DNA of 64,000 nt from Thermoplasmatota archaeon (lineage in GTDB: Archaea > Thermoplasmatota > JAKEGO01): contig JANQNK010000020.1 in the NCBI GenBank assembly GCA_028279595.1, forward strand, positions 1-64,000, given 5' to 3'. Both the position numbers and the translations under genes were made by a program. The notes under the pieces are model-generated. The model made no database searches and had not been told where the DNA came from. It saw nothing but the letters and a program-made list of their open reading frames with translations. This document shows positions 17,356 through 27,800 of the stretch, piece after piece. Each line of letters starts with the position of its first letter. Position 1 is the stretch's first letter.

Positions 17356-20300
17356 ATGATTGGTAAGACCCTCCTCATGGTAGGAATAAGCCTCCTAATG
17401 GTCTCGATATCATTGACCGTTTGGACCGACGGTGCGGTCGCTGATACATACATTGTCGATGACGACGGCGGTCCGTGGGCGAACTACACCAAGATACAGG
17501 ACGCAGTCGACAACGCAACGAACGGAGATACCATCAGGGTGTATTCAGGATACTACATCGAGCGATTGACCGTCAGTGATAGTCTCACCATGGTCGGGAA
17601 CGGGACCGACGAAACGACCATAGACGGGGCATCAGCAGGTCGGATATTCCTTATCTTCAGCAACGAGGTCGATATTGCGCACATGAAGCTCATCAACGGG
17701 ACCTACGGCATCGACATGTCGCATTCGGACGGGTTCAGCGTCCGCAATCTCCTGATAGAGGACATGAACAATAACGGGATCTACATCAACTCCTCCGACA
17801 ATGGCGAGGTTCGGAACAGTACGATCAGGCAATGCAATTACGGGCTCAGTCTTCGGAACTCGCATTGGAACACCATTGGCAACGTTACAGCGGACATGAA
17901 CAGCCATATGGGGATAGAGCTCTCGGCATCCACATTCAACGAGATAACTGGTTCTGAAATGAGGTACACTGGTGGTGGAGGCGGTCAGTACGGACTCTAT
18001 ATCGGGGAATCGAACAACAATACTGTGGAACGGTGCCACATTCACAACAATTCAGGACACGGGCTCCTCGTATATCGGTCCGATGGCATCAGGATCTCAA
18101 ACAGTTCAGTGAGCTCGAACGACAAGGATGGCATCGCCTTCGAAGGGTCCGATGAGTCGAGGATATCTGAATGTCTACTACACTCGAACACCTATTATGG
18201 AATAAGCCTCAAGGACGCGAGCAGCAGCAACAGGGTGCTCTACAATCAGTTCATTGACAATCCGGGGAATTCCTCGCAGGCCTACGACGACACACCCGGG
18301 AACAGTTGGGACAACGGCAGTTATGGCAATCACTGGAACGACTACGCCGGCTCTGATTCCAACGGTGACGGCATCGGCGACTCACCCTACGACATCGATG
18401 GTTCAGGCATCTACAGCGGAGCTGAGGACGGATATCCATGGCTCAAGGTCGTCGAGGCGAATGAGGTACCGATCGGGAATATCACCTCGATCAGTCCCGA
18501 TCCTGTCAGGGAAGGCAAGAACGTCACCTTCACCGCTGAATCCTACGACGAGGACGGGTCCGTCGCTCGGTACGTTTGGAGATCATCGATAAACGGGGAG
18601 TTCTACAACGGATCGTCGGATACCACGATGATCGACACCCTGTCCGTCGGCAACCACACGATCACTCTTCAGGTCCAGGACGACGACGGGGACTGGAGTG
18701 TCGAGGATTCCGCAAACCTCACTGTCCTGGAGAAGGTGGTCCGGGAGAACACCCCTCCGACGGCCGCCATCGACCATATCTCACCATCTCCCGCAAGGAA
18801 TGGCACTAACATCACCTTCGCCGGGAACGGGAGCGACGAGGACGGAGATGTCGTCAGGTTCGAATGGCGGTCGTCGATCGACGGCGTCTTCTACAACGGG
18901 ACCGAGTCAACCACGATAGAGCGTAACCTGTCGGTAGGGAACCACACCGTCTATCTGAGGGTGATGGACGACAACGACACGTGGAGCGACGATGTATCCG
19001 AAAGACTTCGCATCTACGAAAGGAATTCCACCAATCAGAGGCCCATTGCGATCATCGTCAAGATAGATCCGAGGGAGGAGTCCAACCTCACTCAGAGCGT
19101 GACCTTCTACGCCGGAGGGGAGGATGTCGACGGCGATATCGTCAGGTATCGCTGGAACTCCTCCGTCGACGGCGTCTTCTACAACGGAACGGAGAACAGC
19201 ACGACATACGGCAACCTGTCGGCCTGGTTCCATTACATCTCCCTGATGGTGATGGACGACAACGGGTCCTGGAGCGATCCCGTCACCTGGCACTACCGGG
19301 TCATCCCTCCGAACTCGATCCCCATCGCGACGATACTCACGATCGATCCCTTCAATGCCACCGAAGGGGATCCAGTGCTGTTCGACGGAGCTGGTAATGA
19401 CACCGATGGTTTCATCACCAGATACCAGTGGCACTCGGACATCGACGGTTTCCTTCACAACGCGACCGATGAATATGAAATATCGTTCTGGAGGTGGCTC
19501 TCTAACGGGACGCACCTCATATCATTCCGTGTCAAGGACATCAGGGGAGAATGGAGCGAGAACGCGACAGCAATAATCCATGTCAACGGGATCCCAAGGG
19601 GCAGGATCGTCAGCACTGGACCTGCTCCAGCCCTCGAAGGAGAGGTGGCGTGGTTCAACGCGCACGGAAGTGATGATTCTGGGATCTCCAGGTATAGGTG
19701 GACGTCGAGCATCGACATGGAGTTCTACAATGGTACTTCGTCCGGATTCAACACAAGGAACCTGTCGGCTGGGACACACGCCATAACCCTATCCCTGATG
19801 GACACGGACGGTCTATGGGCGATCGTCGATTCGACATCTTTTATGGTGGACCATCCCCCTATTGTCACCGTCAACATGACCTCGATCCCCGATGTCATGG
19901 ATAGGAACCTGACCATCGACGGGACAGCTCATGACATCGACGGGAACATCTCCCTTGTCGAGATCTCCATCGACGATGGACCGTGGTCCAGCGTCAATGG
20001 GACGGCCGAGTGGTCATACTGGCTTGTCGTGGTCAATCTTACGAACGGAAACCACTCCATCAGGGTCCGGTCCTTCGACGGCTACCATTACAGCGAGGTC
20101 GTCGATCTGACGGTCATCGTTGACATCCAGGCCGTAGACGTCGGCGAGGGGAAGGAGGGCAAGGGTGGGGCGTCTCCGGTGTTCCTCTACATCCTGCTGG
20201 TGGTCGCTGCCATCGTTATCGCGGTCCTCATGACGGAACCCGGCCGATACATGGCCATCTTCATGGTCGCCCCCGTCTACACCAAGGTCCGAAAGCCAGA

Positions 20301-20733
20301 CAAGATCCTCGACCAGGCCACCAGGGGCAAGATCATCGAGTACATAGGAGACAATCCGGGAGTGCACTTCACCAAGATGAAGAAGGACCTGGAGCTTCAC
20401 AACGGATCCCTTGCCTACCATCTCTCCGTCCTCGAAAAGAGGAGGTTCATCAAGAGCGTGAACGATTCTTACTACCGGCGGTTCTACCCTGCGGGATACG
20501 GAGTACCAGATATCACGCTATCTGATACTCAGCAAAGGATAGTCGAGAAGATCCTCGAGAACCCGTCCATCTCCCAGCAGGAGATCGCCACCCTGCTTGA
20601 AATCAAGCAACCATCCGTCGTCTATCAGCTCAAGAGGCTTCGCGAGAAGCGGGTCGTGATGAAGAAGGGGATGCGGGGATGGCAGGTGAGGCCGGAGTTC
20701 GAGGACGAGTTCAGGGGAAGGGAGAACTCCTGA
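17356..20733 (+). CDS. Membrane-tethered regulator 1: NosD-type beta-helix, PKD-like repeats, one membrane helix, cytoplasmic tandem winged helix
   Basis: 1125 residues. An N-terminal signal sequence (TLLMVGISLLMVSISLTVW) is followed by the entry motif YIVDDDGGPWANYTKIQDAV and a right-handed parallel beta-helix (about 35-370, PbH1 repeats, NosD-like). It closes with SDSNGDGIGDSPYDIDG. About six PKD-like domains (380-890) follow, recognisable by RYRWNSSVDGVFYNGT and HTVYLRVMDDN. A single membrane helix lies near 938-960 and a cytoplasmic region of two winged helices at about 975-1120 (TRGKIIEYIGDNPGVHFTKM, SISQQEIATLLEIKQPSVVYQLKRL). The topology is sensor outside, DNA binding inside. Dense NGT/NST sequons suggest N-glycosylation. 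Carbohydrate sensing is inferred from the fold. Two paralogues lie at 55.3-64 kb. Confidence 0.85.
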   Translation: MIGKTLLMVGISLLMVSISLTVWTDGAVADTYIVDDDGGPWANYTKIQDAVDNATNGDTIRVYSGYYIERLTVSDSLTMVGNGTDETTIDGASAGRIFLIFSNEVDIAHMKLINGTYGIDMSHSDGFSVRNLLIEDMNNNGIYINSSDNGEVRNSTIRQCNYGLSLRNSHWNTIGNVTADMNSHMGIELSASTFNEITGSEMRYTGGGGGQYGLYIGESNNNTVERCHIHNNSGHGLLVYRSDGIRISNSSVSSNDKDGIAFEGSDESRISECLLHSNTYYGISLKDASSSNRVLYNQFIDNPGNSSQAYDDTPGNSWDNGSYGNHWNDYAGSDSNGDGIGDSPYDIDGSGIYSGAEDGYPWLKVVEANEVPIGNITSISPDPVREGKNVTFTAESYDEDGSVARYVWRSSINGEFYNGSSDTTMIDTLSVGNHTITLQVQDDDGDWSVEDSANLTVLEKVVRENTPPTAAIDHISPSPARNGTNITFAGNGSDEDGDVVRFEWRSSIDGVFYNGTESTTIERNLSVGNHTVYLRVMDDNDTWSDDVSERLRIYERNSTNQRPIAIIVKIDPREESNLTQSVTFYAGGEDVDGDIVRYRWNSSVDGVFYNGTENSTTYGNLSAWFHYISLMVMDDNGSWSDPVTWHYRVIPPNSIPIATILTIDPFNATEGDPVLFDGAGNDTDGFITRYQWHSDIDGFLHNATDEYEISFWRWLSNGTHLISFRVKDIRGEWSENATAIIHVNGIPRGRIVSTGPAPALEGEVAWFNAHGSDDSGISRYRWTSSIDMEFYNGTSSGFNTRNLSAGTHAITLSLMDTDGLWAIVDSTSFMVDHPPIVTVNMTSIPDVMDRNLTIDGTAHDIDGNISLVEISIDDGPWSSVNGTAEWSYWLVVVNLTNGNHSIRVRSFDGYHYSEVVDLTVIVDIQAVDVGEGKEGKGGASPVFLYILLVVAAIVIAVLMTEPGRYMAIFMVAPVYTKVRKPDKILDQATRGKIIEYIGDNPGVHFTKMKKDLELHNGSLAYHLSVLEKRRFIKSVNDSYYRRFYPAGYGVPDITLSDTQQRIVEKILENPSISQQEIATLLEIKQPSVVYQLKRLREKRVVMKKGMRGWQVRPEFEDEFRGRENS

Positions 20734-20768
20734 ATTTGGCCCAAATATAGAATGATGAACCATAAGTG

Positions 20769-20777
20769 ATTATAAAG
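20769..20777 (+). promoter_or_regulatory. TATA box of the two-gene beta-helix unit
   Basis: ATTATAAAG, 32-40 bases ahead of ATG 20809, in the 75-base gap after regulator 1. The ATGA overlap of the next two genes suggests both depend on it. Confidence 0.55.
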
Positions 20778-20808
20778 GCCAGATGCCTATCTCGGACGAG
20801 GGAACCAA

Positions 20809-22236
20809 ATGTCAGGTAAGGTCGTGTCCTTTGTGGGTCTATGTCTGCTATCATTGATCATAGTAACGACTCTCACGGCGGTCGTCAACGGTGAAACGAT
20901 CGTCGTTGACGATGATGCCGGCTCATGGGCTCAGTATGATAACATTCAGGAAGCCGTTGACAACTCATCAGCGGACGATATTGTCCGGGTATATGCCGGG
21001 ACATACCATCCCGATTGGGTATACATCAACTGGACCCTGTCAATAGTGGGAAACGGCTCGACGCAGACGACATTCGATGGGGAGATGACCAATGATCGGG
21101 CCCTTCAGGTGAACGCCGATAATGCTTACGTATCTGACCTGATGATCTACAATTACAGTACAGACCGGACCGCCGTTAACATCAATTCCAACTGGACGAC
21201 CGTGGCGAGATGCAACTTCTCTTACAACGGCGATGACGGTCTCAGGATCGGATATCTCATAGAAGAGCAATCATGGCCACATAATGTCACAATAGAGGAA
21301 TGCGAATTCGTTCACAATACATATGGAATATTTGCTACCATGGGGAGGAACCACGTTTTTAAAGACTGTCTCTTCCAGCGCAACCTGCATGGACTCGCAA
21401 CCTCCACTGGATATTACGGGTATGGTTTCAATCATACAATCGTCAACTGCACTGCAAGACTGAACTTTGGTAGTGGCTTCCGCATCGGTGGAACGGGAAT
21501 CAACATCACCCAATGCTACGCCATCGACAACGACGATTACGGATTCTACTTCCATAATGGGTCCCTTACCATCAGTGAGTGCGACCTGACAGGAAATGAG
21601 GTCGGGATCGGTATCAGTAACGACTGGAAGCCATTTGCCGAGGACCTGAATATCGTCCAATGCGGATTTTTCAACAACACCAGAGGAATTCACGGTTCCC
21701 ACTCCAGGAGGATCCTCGTCGACCAATGTAATTTCTCAGGGAACTACAGAGGGATCTACCTCGCATCGAACACGGACGACTGGACGATCGAGAACTGCTC
21801 CTTCAATAACAGTGGTGATGTCCACATCCGTGGCGGTGACTGTGACGACGCAGAGATCATGTGGAACGAATTCATGGGTCACGACACGGCTATCTATCTT
21901 ACGTCCGGCTCGGATGGTTCAACGATCCATCACAACAATTTCATGTCCGACGCCAACGTTTCATCACAGGCGAAGGATGACGGCAACAGCAATCAGTGGG
22001 ACGACGGTGAGGAAGGGAACTGGTGGTCCGATTACAATGGGTCCGATGGAAATGGTGACGAGATCGGCGACACCGAATACGTGATCAACGGCAGTTCCGA
22101 TTCGACCGATCGGTATCCTTTGATGGACCCAGCCATGACCAGCGCACCGGAGAAGGTCAGCGGACTGAATTTCGTGATGATCACATTGTTCCTGGTCGTT
22201 GTTATTGGTATCTTGTTCAGAAGGCGACATCCATGA
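20809..22236 (+). CDS. NosD-type beta-helix surface protein with C-terminal anchor
   Basis: 475 residues. A signal peptide (FVGLCLLSLIIVTTLTAVVNG) is followed by IVVDDDAGSWAQYDNIQEAV, the standard entry to archaeal NosD-like right-handed beta-helices, then short repeats built on NCSFNNSG/NNFMSD-type turns. The helix ends in GNWWSDYNGSDGNGDEIGDTEY and DSTDRYPLMDP. The C-terminus is APEKVSG, a hydrophobic helix (FVMITLFLVVVIGILF) and RRRHP, the arrangement of a sorting or anchor signal. Unlike regulator 1 it has no cytoplasmic domain. It shares four bases (ATGA) with the next gene, so the pair is co-translated. Binding or cleavage of surface polysaccharide is the likely role, but no catalytic residues can be assigned. 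Confidence 0.8.
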   Translation: MSGKVVSFVGLCLLSLIIVTTLTAVVNGETIVVDDDAGSWAQYDNIQEAVDNSSADDIVRVYAGTYHPDWVYINWTLSIVGNGSTQTTFDGEMTNDRALQVNADNAYVSDLMIYNYSTDRTAVNINSNWTTVARCNFSYNGDDGLRIGYLIEEQSWPHNVTIEECEFVHNTYGIFATMGRNHVFKDCLFQRNLHGLATSTGYYGYGFNHTIVNCTARLNFGSGFRIGGTGINITQCYAIDNDDYGFYFHNGSLTISECDLTGNEVGIGISNDWKPFAEDLNIVQCGFFNNTRGIHGSHSRRILVDQCNFSGNYRGIYLASNTDDWTIENCSFNNSGDVHIRGGDCDDAEIMWNEFMGHDTAIYLTSGSDGSTIHHNNFMSDANVSSQAKDDGNSNQWDDGEEGNWWSDYNGSDGNGDEIGDTEYVINGSSDSTDRYPLMDPAMTSAPEKVSGLNFVMITLFLVVVIGILFRRRHP

Positions 22237-24272
22237 GATCTATTCCCATCGTAGGCTTCATTATATTGGTGTCGATACTGACAACTATCGGAAACGGATC
22301 CACGGAGACCATAGTCGTCGATGACGATGGAGGGTCCTGGGCGGATTACTCCGATGTTCAGGACGCCATCAACAATTCGGGTGCTAATGATACGGTACTG
22401 ATCTACGAAGGAGAATATTTCGGTGGGATAACTCTGAATGAATCCGTATCATTGATCGGCAACGGTACTAACAAGACCACCATCAATGCCGACGGTGATC
22501 GGTATACAGTTAGGATCGAAACAAGCTGGTGCAACCTGAGCAAGGTGAAGATCACCGGTGCAGACTATAACATGGGTTCGTTCGGAGTTCTGATAGTCGA
22601 CGATCTGGATAACATCACTATCGACGAATGCATCATTATTGACAACGATAAGGACGGTTTATACATCAAGAATGGAGATAATTTCACCATTCGTGATTCA
22701 TCCATCATCGATCACATGTTCACTGCGATGGAGCTCCGTGTATGCAAGAACTCTCGGGTCATCAATTGTACGATCTCTGATCACCGAACAGCCATTGAAT
22801 TGCCTGGGGGTTCCAACCTACTAGTCAAGGATTGCTACCTCGAATCGATCGGTCGAGGTACCATTGTCAGCAATGTCTACAATGCTACCTTTGAGGACGT
22901 TACAACCTACCCCAACAGTTCTGTTAAAAGCTTGAACATCGGGATCACTCATTCCGAATTCATCAAATTGGTCAATTGCCGTGGGGACGGCAGCTACTCG
23001 ATCTGGGGTAATGAATTCGACCATTATTCCAATATTGAAGTCGAGAATTGTACAAGCCAGGGTAATCCATTCAACTTCATAGCTCATGATAGGGACGTGA
23101 TCCTAGAAGCGCCTAGAGGTCAGGTTGCCATATTCAATTCGACCAATGTGAGTGTGTTGAATGCTACCATCAATAACTACTCATATGCACTGAGGATCCA
23201 TTACTCGGACAATGTGACGATCGAAGCATCGAACCTGGATGATAATGACATTTACAGTCTCTATATTGATGAATCTCAACATATACGGTGTCTTAATATC
23301 TCAACCTCGAATAATCCGTCCTCAACGTCGAATGCATGTGGGATTAAAGCTGAAAATAGCGATTTCATTCGAATCGTTAATTGTTCAGTACGGGACAATG
23401 ACTTTTGTGGAATTCGATTAACTAACTGTGATCATACCGAGATCAATCGCTCGATCATCAAGGACAATGGAGATATTGGTGTGCAGATTCGAGGAAGTTA
23501 CTATCCATGGAGCTGCAGGGATAACAATGTCGTCAATTCGACGATCCAAGGTCACGACACCGGTGTCATTATTACTGCTTCCTATGGCTCCTTCATAATC
23601 TCAAATAATATTTCGTCATCCGACATCAATGGGATCGACCTGTCAAGTACTCGCTATCTAAGGTTCATTGATAATATGATCACGAATTGCAGCGGATATG
23701 GAATCGATATGTGGGAGTCCGAAAACGATGTAATTTCGCGAAATCACATCTACAATTGCGGCCTAGGTATCAACATAAGGGGTGGGAATTTTACATTGAT
23801 ATCGAACAACTCGATATTCGGAAGCGATTCGTATGGAATGGCTCTCTTCGGAGGGGTATACGACCGTCCCGCGAGAGAGTATCTGATCAAGTACAATGAA
23901 TTCATGGACAATCGCAATCATTCTATCTACATTAACAACGCAAGGGAATGCGTCATCCATCACAACAACTTCGGTAAAGCGCAGAGTGCAATGGACAACG
24001 GGAACACCTGGTCCCTTACTAACTCCACATGGGACGACGGAGAAGAAGGAAACTACTGGGCCGACTATAACGGCACCGATGGTAACGAGGATGGAATCGG
24101 GGATACTGCCCACCCTATCGAAGGGGATGCCAACTCCACCGACCGGTATCCGCTAATGGACCCGGCCACGACCAGCGCACCCGAGAAGGTGCCGGGGATC
24201 TCACCGATCGGCCCTATGATAGCCTTGGTCGCATTAACGATCCTCCTACGCCGTCGCTCAGGCAGAAAGTAA
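22233..24272 (+). CDS. NosD-type beta-helix surface protein with PG-type C-terminal anchor
   Basis: 679 residues, paralogue of the preceding gene and translationally coupled to it. Signal peptide (SIPIVGFIILVSILTTIGNG), entry motif IVVDDDGGSWADYSDVQDAI, then a longer beta-helix of about 25 coils (residues 60-600) with recurring NCTIS/NSSIIDH turns. It closes with GNYWADYNGTDGNEDGIGDT and DRYPLMDP. The tail is APEKVPG followed by IGPMIALVALTILLRRRSGRK, close in form to the archaeal PGF-CTERM type of sorting signal (PG, helix, arginine cluster). Codon use in the middle is visibly richer in AT than the neighbours, as in the other beta-helix genes, which suggests different selection or history. 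Role inferred as a surface carbohydrate-interacting protein. Confidence 0.8.
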   Translation: MRSIPIVGFIILVSILTTIGNGSTETIVVDDDGGSWADYSDVQDAINNSGANDTVLIYEGEYFGGITLNESVSLIGNGTNKTTINADGDRYTVRIETSWCNLSKVKITGADYNMGSFGVLIVDDLDNITIDECIIIDNDKDGLYIKNGDNFTIRDSSIIDHMFTAMELRVCKNSRVINCTISDHRTAIELPGGSNLLVKDCYLESIGRGTIVSNVYNATFEDVTTYPNSSVKSLNIGITHSEFIKLVNCRGDGSYSIWGNEFDHYSNIEVENCTSQGNPFNFIAHDRDVILEAPRGQVAIFNSTNVSVLNATINNYSYALRIHYSDNVTIEASNLDDNDIYSLYIDESQHIRCLNISTSNNPSSTSNACGIKAENSDFIRIVNCSVRDNDFCGIRLTNCDHTEINRSIIKDNGDIGVQIRGSYYPWSCRDNNVVNSTIQGHDTGVIITASYGSFIISNNISSSDINGIDLSSTRYLRFIDNMITNCSGYGIDMWESENDVISRNHIYNCGLGINIRGGNFTLISNNSIFGSDSYGMALFGGVYDRPAREYLIKYNEFMDNRNHSIYINNARECVIHHNNFGKAQSAMDNGNTWSLTNSTWDDGEEGNYWADYNGTDGNEDGIGDTAHPIEGDANSTDRYPLMDPATTSAPEKVPGISPIGPMIALVALTILLRRRSGRK

Positions 24273-24308
24273 TTAATCTCCAGGTCTTATCCCATTGGGG
24301 GAATCGCA

Positions 24309-24557
24309 ATGGCAGAGGTCGACGAGAACGAGATCATCAACATCCTGAAGGTCATCGAGGAGATACTCCGTAACACACCGCCAGACAGGCGTTTCTGGGG
24401 AATACACAAGGAGGAGCACATACGAAAGGAATTCGCCCGTCTCGAGTTCCTCTACATAGATCTCGGCATGGAAGGGTTGAAGCGCGACCTGGAGATCGCC
24501 GAAGCAATGCTCGGTCTCCTCAAGGGCGATACAGGGGTCCAGTTCGAGATCGAATGA
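24309..24557 (+). CDS. Small helical protein of unknown function
   Basis: 82 residues, charged and almost entirely helix-forming (EIINILKVIEEILRNTPPDRR...LEIAEAMLGLL). It has no cysteine, signal peptide or membrane segment, so it should be cytosolic. The ATG has GGGGGAAT nine bases upstream. I do not recognise the family. The composition and the codon bias matching the neighbours support a real gene. It runs into the end of a small convergent membrane-protein gene three bases away. Confidence 0.65.
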   Translation: MAEVDENEIINILKVIEEILRNTPPDRRFWGIHKEEHIRKEFARLEFLYIDLGMEGLKRDLEIAEAMLGLLKGDTGVQFEIE

Positions 24558-24560
24558 ACC

Positions 24561-24713
24561 CTAGTAATACCTGCTCTTGATCCCCCCTGCCTTCCACAGC
24601 GGCATTGCTCCCATCAACAGAACGAGACCAACACCTGCCAGGCACAGCGACATTGAAATTATCAGGACTATACCGACGACTATCATGATCCCCGCTATCA
24701 TCCTCATTCCCAT
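24561..24713 (-). CDS. Small two-helix membrane protein (50 residues)
   Basis: Short frame read on the minus strand: it starts MGMRMIAGIMIVVGIVLIIS, continues MSLCLAGVGLVLLMGAMPLW and ends KAGGIKSRYY. Two hydrophobic segments separated by a short turn would form a membrane hairpin with a basic C-terminus. The ATG is preceded by AAGGAAGTGA at a suitable distance, and a TTAAGTAT element lies about 50 bases further upstream. There is no homology that I can name. The strong hydrophobic pattern and ribosome site make a chance frame unlikely. Confidence 0.65.
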   Translation of the reverse strand: MGMRMIAGIMIVVGIVLIISMSLCLAGVGLVLLMGAMPLWKAGGIKSRYY

Positions 24714-24807
24714 TGGATATCACTTCCTTGGTCCATGATGCGGTGGTCCTCCGCGATCGGTGAAAGTAGGACTCATACAATACTTAACAGTTCTCAAGGA
24801 AGGAAAT

Positions 24808-24840
24808 AAAAAAAAGGGGGGAGGGGGCTTTCGCCCCCCC
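24808..24840 (-). terminator. Intrinsic-type terminator of the acidic repeat protein gene
   Basis: On the minus strand, GGGGGC-GAAA-GCCCCC forms a six-base-pair GC stem capped by a GNRA tetraloop. A C-run and then eight consecutive U residues follow. It lies just past the stop at 24863. Alternative pairing with the adjacent second G-run would bring the stem directly against the U-tract. Archaeal polymerases terminate at U-tracts, so this is a convincing 3' end. Confidence 0.75.
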
Positions 24841-24862
24841 GGATTGGCGTTGCTTGATCGTC

Positions 24863-27800
24863 TCAGCTTCTGTCAACCTCGGCTCCGAAGTGGAAGGAGT
24901 AGTCCTTCTCGGACTCGTCCTTGATGGTGTCGCCGTTCTCGTCGTTCCAGATTATCGCCTGGACCTTGAGGGCCTCCCACTCCTTCTCCTCGTCCGTGTC
25001 GTTGTTGTAGAACTCGTAGCCGCCGAGGAACAGTGTGGTGTTCGACTCGGAACCGTCGTCCTGCAGGTCGTGTCCCTCGCCGTAGACGAGGTAGAGGTAT
25101 CCGTGGCTCGGGTACGTCCCGTTGCCCTCGATGTACGCTCCGATGGCAGCGGAGGTGGAGTTCTCGACGTATCCGTTGGAGTTCTGGTCGTAGAGGGCGT
25201 AGCGTATTATGAGGAGCCTCTGGCGCTCGGGTGTGCCGTCGCCGTCGTCGTCCTCGGACTGGAACCCGATCAGAGTGGTGGTGTTCTCCTCGGGGTTCCC
25301 GTCGCTGTCCGCGTCCACCTTCAGGATGTGCCAGATGACGCCGCGCTCGACGCCGTCGTCGGTCTCCATGAGCCATGTCACGCCTTCCTCCCGCTCGTTG
25401 TTGCCGTCCTCGTCTGCGTCCACGGTGGTCGCTATGCCGAAGAACAGGACCTCGTGGTCCTCCTCCTGCATGTGCACCGCGGTTATGATGTTCTGCTCGT
25501 CGGTGTGGTTCTTGTGGTAGAGTGCGAAGGACATCTGCTCGTCGACCGTTCCATCGTCATCGTGGTCATGGGCCTCGTGGTACCAGACGAACCAGTCGGT
25601 GTCGTCTCCGACGACCTTTCCGCCCGCGACGTAGATCTTGAGGACCTCGTCGTTCCCGTCGTTGTCCTCGTCGACCTTGAGGGCGCCAGCCTGCATCGCG
25701 TTGTTCTCCTCGGCCACGCCGTCCGTGTCGTTGTCCCATGACTGTATCCCGGTGATGACCGCCCAGATCCTGTCGGCCTCGCCGTCCGAGTTGTAGTCGG
25801 ATATCTCGAGGATCCAGATCCATGTGTTGTTGGTCTCGGGGTTGCCGTCGTCGTCCTCGTCGATGATCTCGGTGCCGAAGAGCACGACTATGAGGTAGTC
25901 TGCGTTGCCGTCGGTATCATTGTCGTACATCTCCATTGCCGCAGCGGTCGCGGTGCCCTTGTTCGGGGTGCCGTCCATGTCATCGTCCTCGACGATGGCC
26001 GTGCCGATGACGGCCCTCATGTGCATGGGGTGTTCCTCGGAGGTCTCGGCGAACTCCTGCTCGACCCCCACTATGAAGGATTGGTTGTACTGGGGGTTGC
26101 CGTCCGTCGTGACGTTCTGTTGGTTTATCATTATCCAGATGGCCGCCTGGTACTCGTCGAAGCCGTCGGTGTCGTTGTCATAGGTCTCCAGGAATCCCAT
26201 TGCTCCCACGACGTCCTCGGTGTGGTTGTCCTCGTCGTTGTCCCACATCTGGTTGTGGGCGATGATGGCGCGGCGGTGCTCCGCGGAGCCGTCCTCCTGG
26301 ACGTTCTCCATCTGGACCTGGTAGTGGTAGCCAGTTCTATACTCGGCGTTCCCGTCGCTGTTGTTGTCGTAGAGCTGGTGTCCGTACGCGACCATGCCGA
26401 CGTCGATCCAGTCCTCGTCCGGGGTCGGGTCGTCGCCCTCCCACCAGAGGACATCGTTCTCGAGGTCGACCTCATCGATCAACACCGCCTGGCGGTAGTC
26501 GACATCCGGCTGCGAGGCGTTGTAGATCTCGTCGCCCAGGCCGTACGACTCCTTCGTGTCCTCCTCGTACAGCTCGCCGGTCGCCGGCTCGCCGGACGAC
26601 TCGTTGGTCAGGTCGTTGTTGACGGTCGTTAGGTTCAGACCCTCGAAGTCGGTCAGCGTGTCGCCGCCCTCGGACAGGTCCTTAATGGGCTCACCGCCGA
26701 TCTCGCTGAACTCGGGGGTATCGTCGCCGTTCTCATCGAAGATCTCCCCGATCTCGTCCTGGAGCTCCTCGTCGACGAACTCCGTTATGGTGCCCTCGTC
26801 CTGATCGGCCTCGCCGTCACCGTTGCTGTCCAGCAGGTCCTCGACCTGGTCGTTGGTCTCCTCGTTCTCGGAGGTCTCCTCGTACTCCTCGGTCTCTCGG
26901 ATCCGGAAGTCGTAGGCTCCGAAGAAGACGCCCAGATAGTCGAAGTTGCCGTCGGAGTTGTCATCTGTGATGCTCATCACGGCCCTGGTTCCCCAGGCAC
27001 GGTCAATGAAGCCGTCGTCGTTCTGGTCGACTCCCTGGTCCATCGCGGCCGCCGCGGCGCCCCTCTCGGGATTGCCGTCCTCGTCCGCGTCCATGAGGTA
27101 GATCGCGAACCTGGTGTTCTTGTAGCCGTCCCACACGCCGTCGGTGTGGTTCGCCCAGGTGCGGTTCTCGACCCTGAAGAGCGCCTCGTACTCGGGCACG
27201 CCGTTTGTGTCGTTGTCCCAGGACTCGTATCCACCGGCCTCGGTGTACATGTATTCCGGATCTCCGCTTGAGTCGTTGTCGTAGATGTATTCCCTGCCCT
27301 CGGCGGCGATCACGTGCTCGGCACTGCCGTCGTCGTTCGTGTCGCCGTTCTCGTAGGCCCAGACGTAACGCTCACTCATCTCGGGGATGCCGTCGTCGTC
27401 GCTGTCGGTCAGCGTCTCGCCGACCGCGCCCGTCCTGTTGCGCTCGGTGTTGCCGTCCTTGTCGGCGTCCCAGTACTCGATGGCGCCGGCGTTGTTGCTG
27501 ATGTATTCGGGATTGCCGTTGGTGTTGTTGTCGTAGTACTCCATCGCGAGGATCCCGATGCGTCCGTAGATCGCGTTGCCGTCCCGGTCGCCGTACTCCT
27601 CGTAATCGGTCTGGTGCCACCAGAGATAGGTGTTGTTCATCTCCTGGTTGCCGTCGCCGTTCGCGTCTATGCCGACGGAGGTCATGACGAGGACCCTGAT
27701 CGACAGGTTGTCGCCGAAGAGCTCCTCGACACCGCCCACGAACCCGCGGACGTACTCCGGGTTTCCGTCGGTGTTGTTGTCGTACCAGACGTGGCCTATG

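Noticed and set aside
18300..24130. DxDGDGIGD segments as dockerin domains suggesting a cellulosome
   Set aside because: The motif occurs once at the end of each beta-helix as YWSDYNGxDxxxDGIGD, the usual cap of NosD-like proteins, not as paired dockerin repeats.
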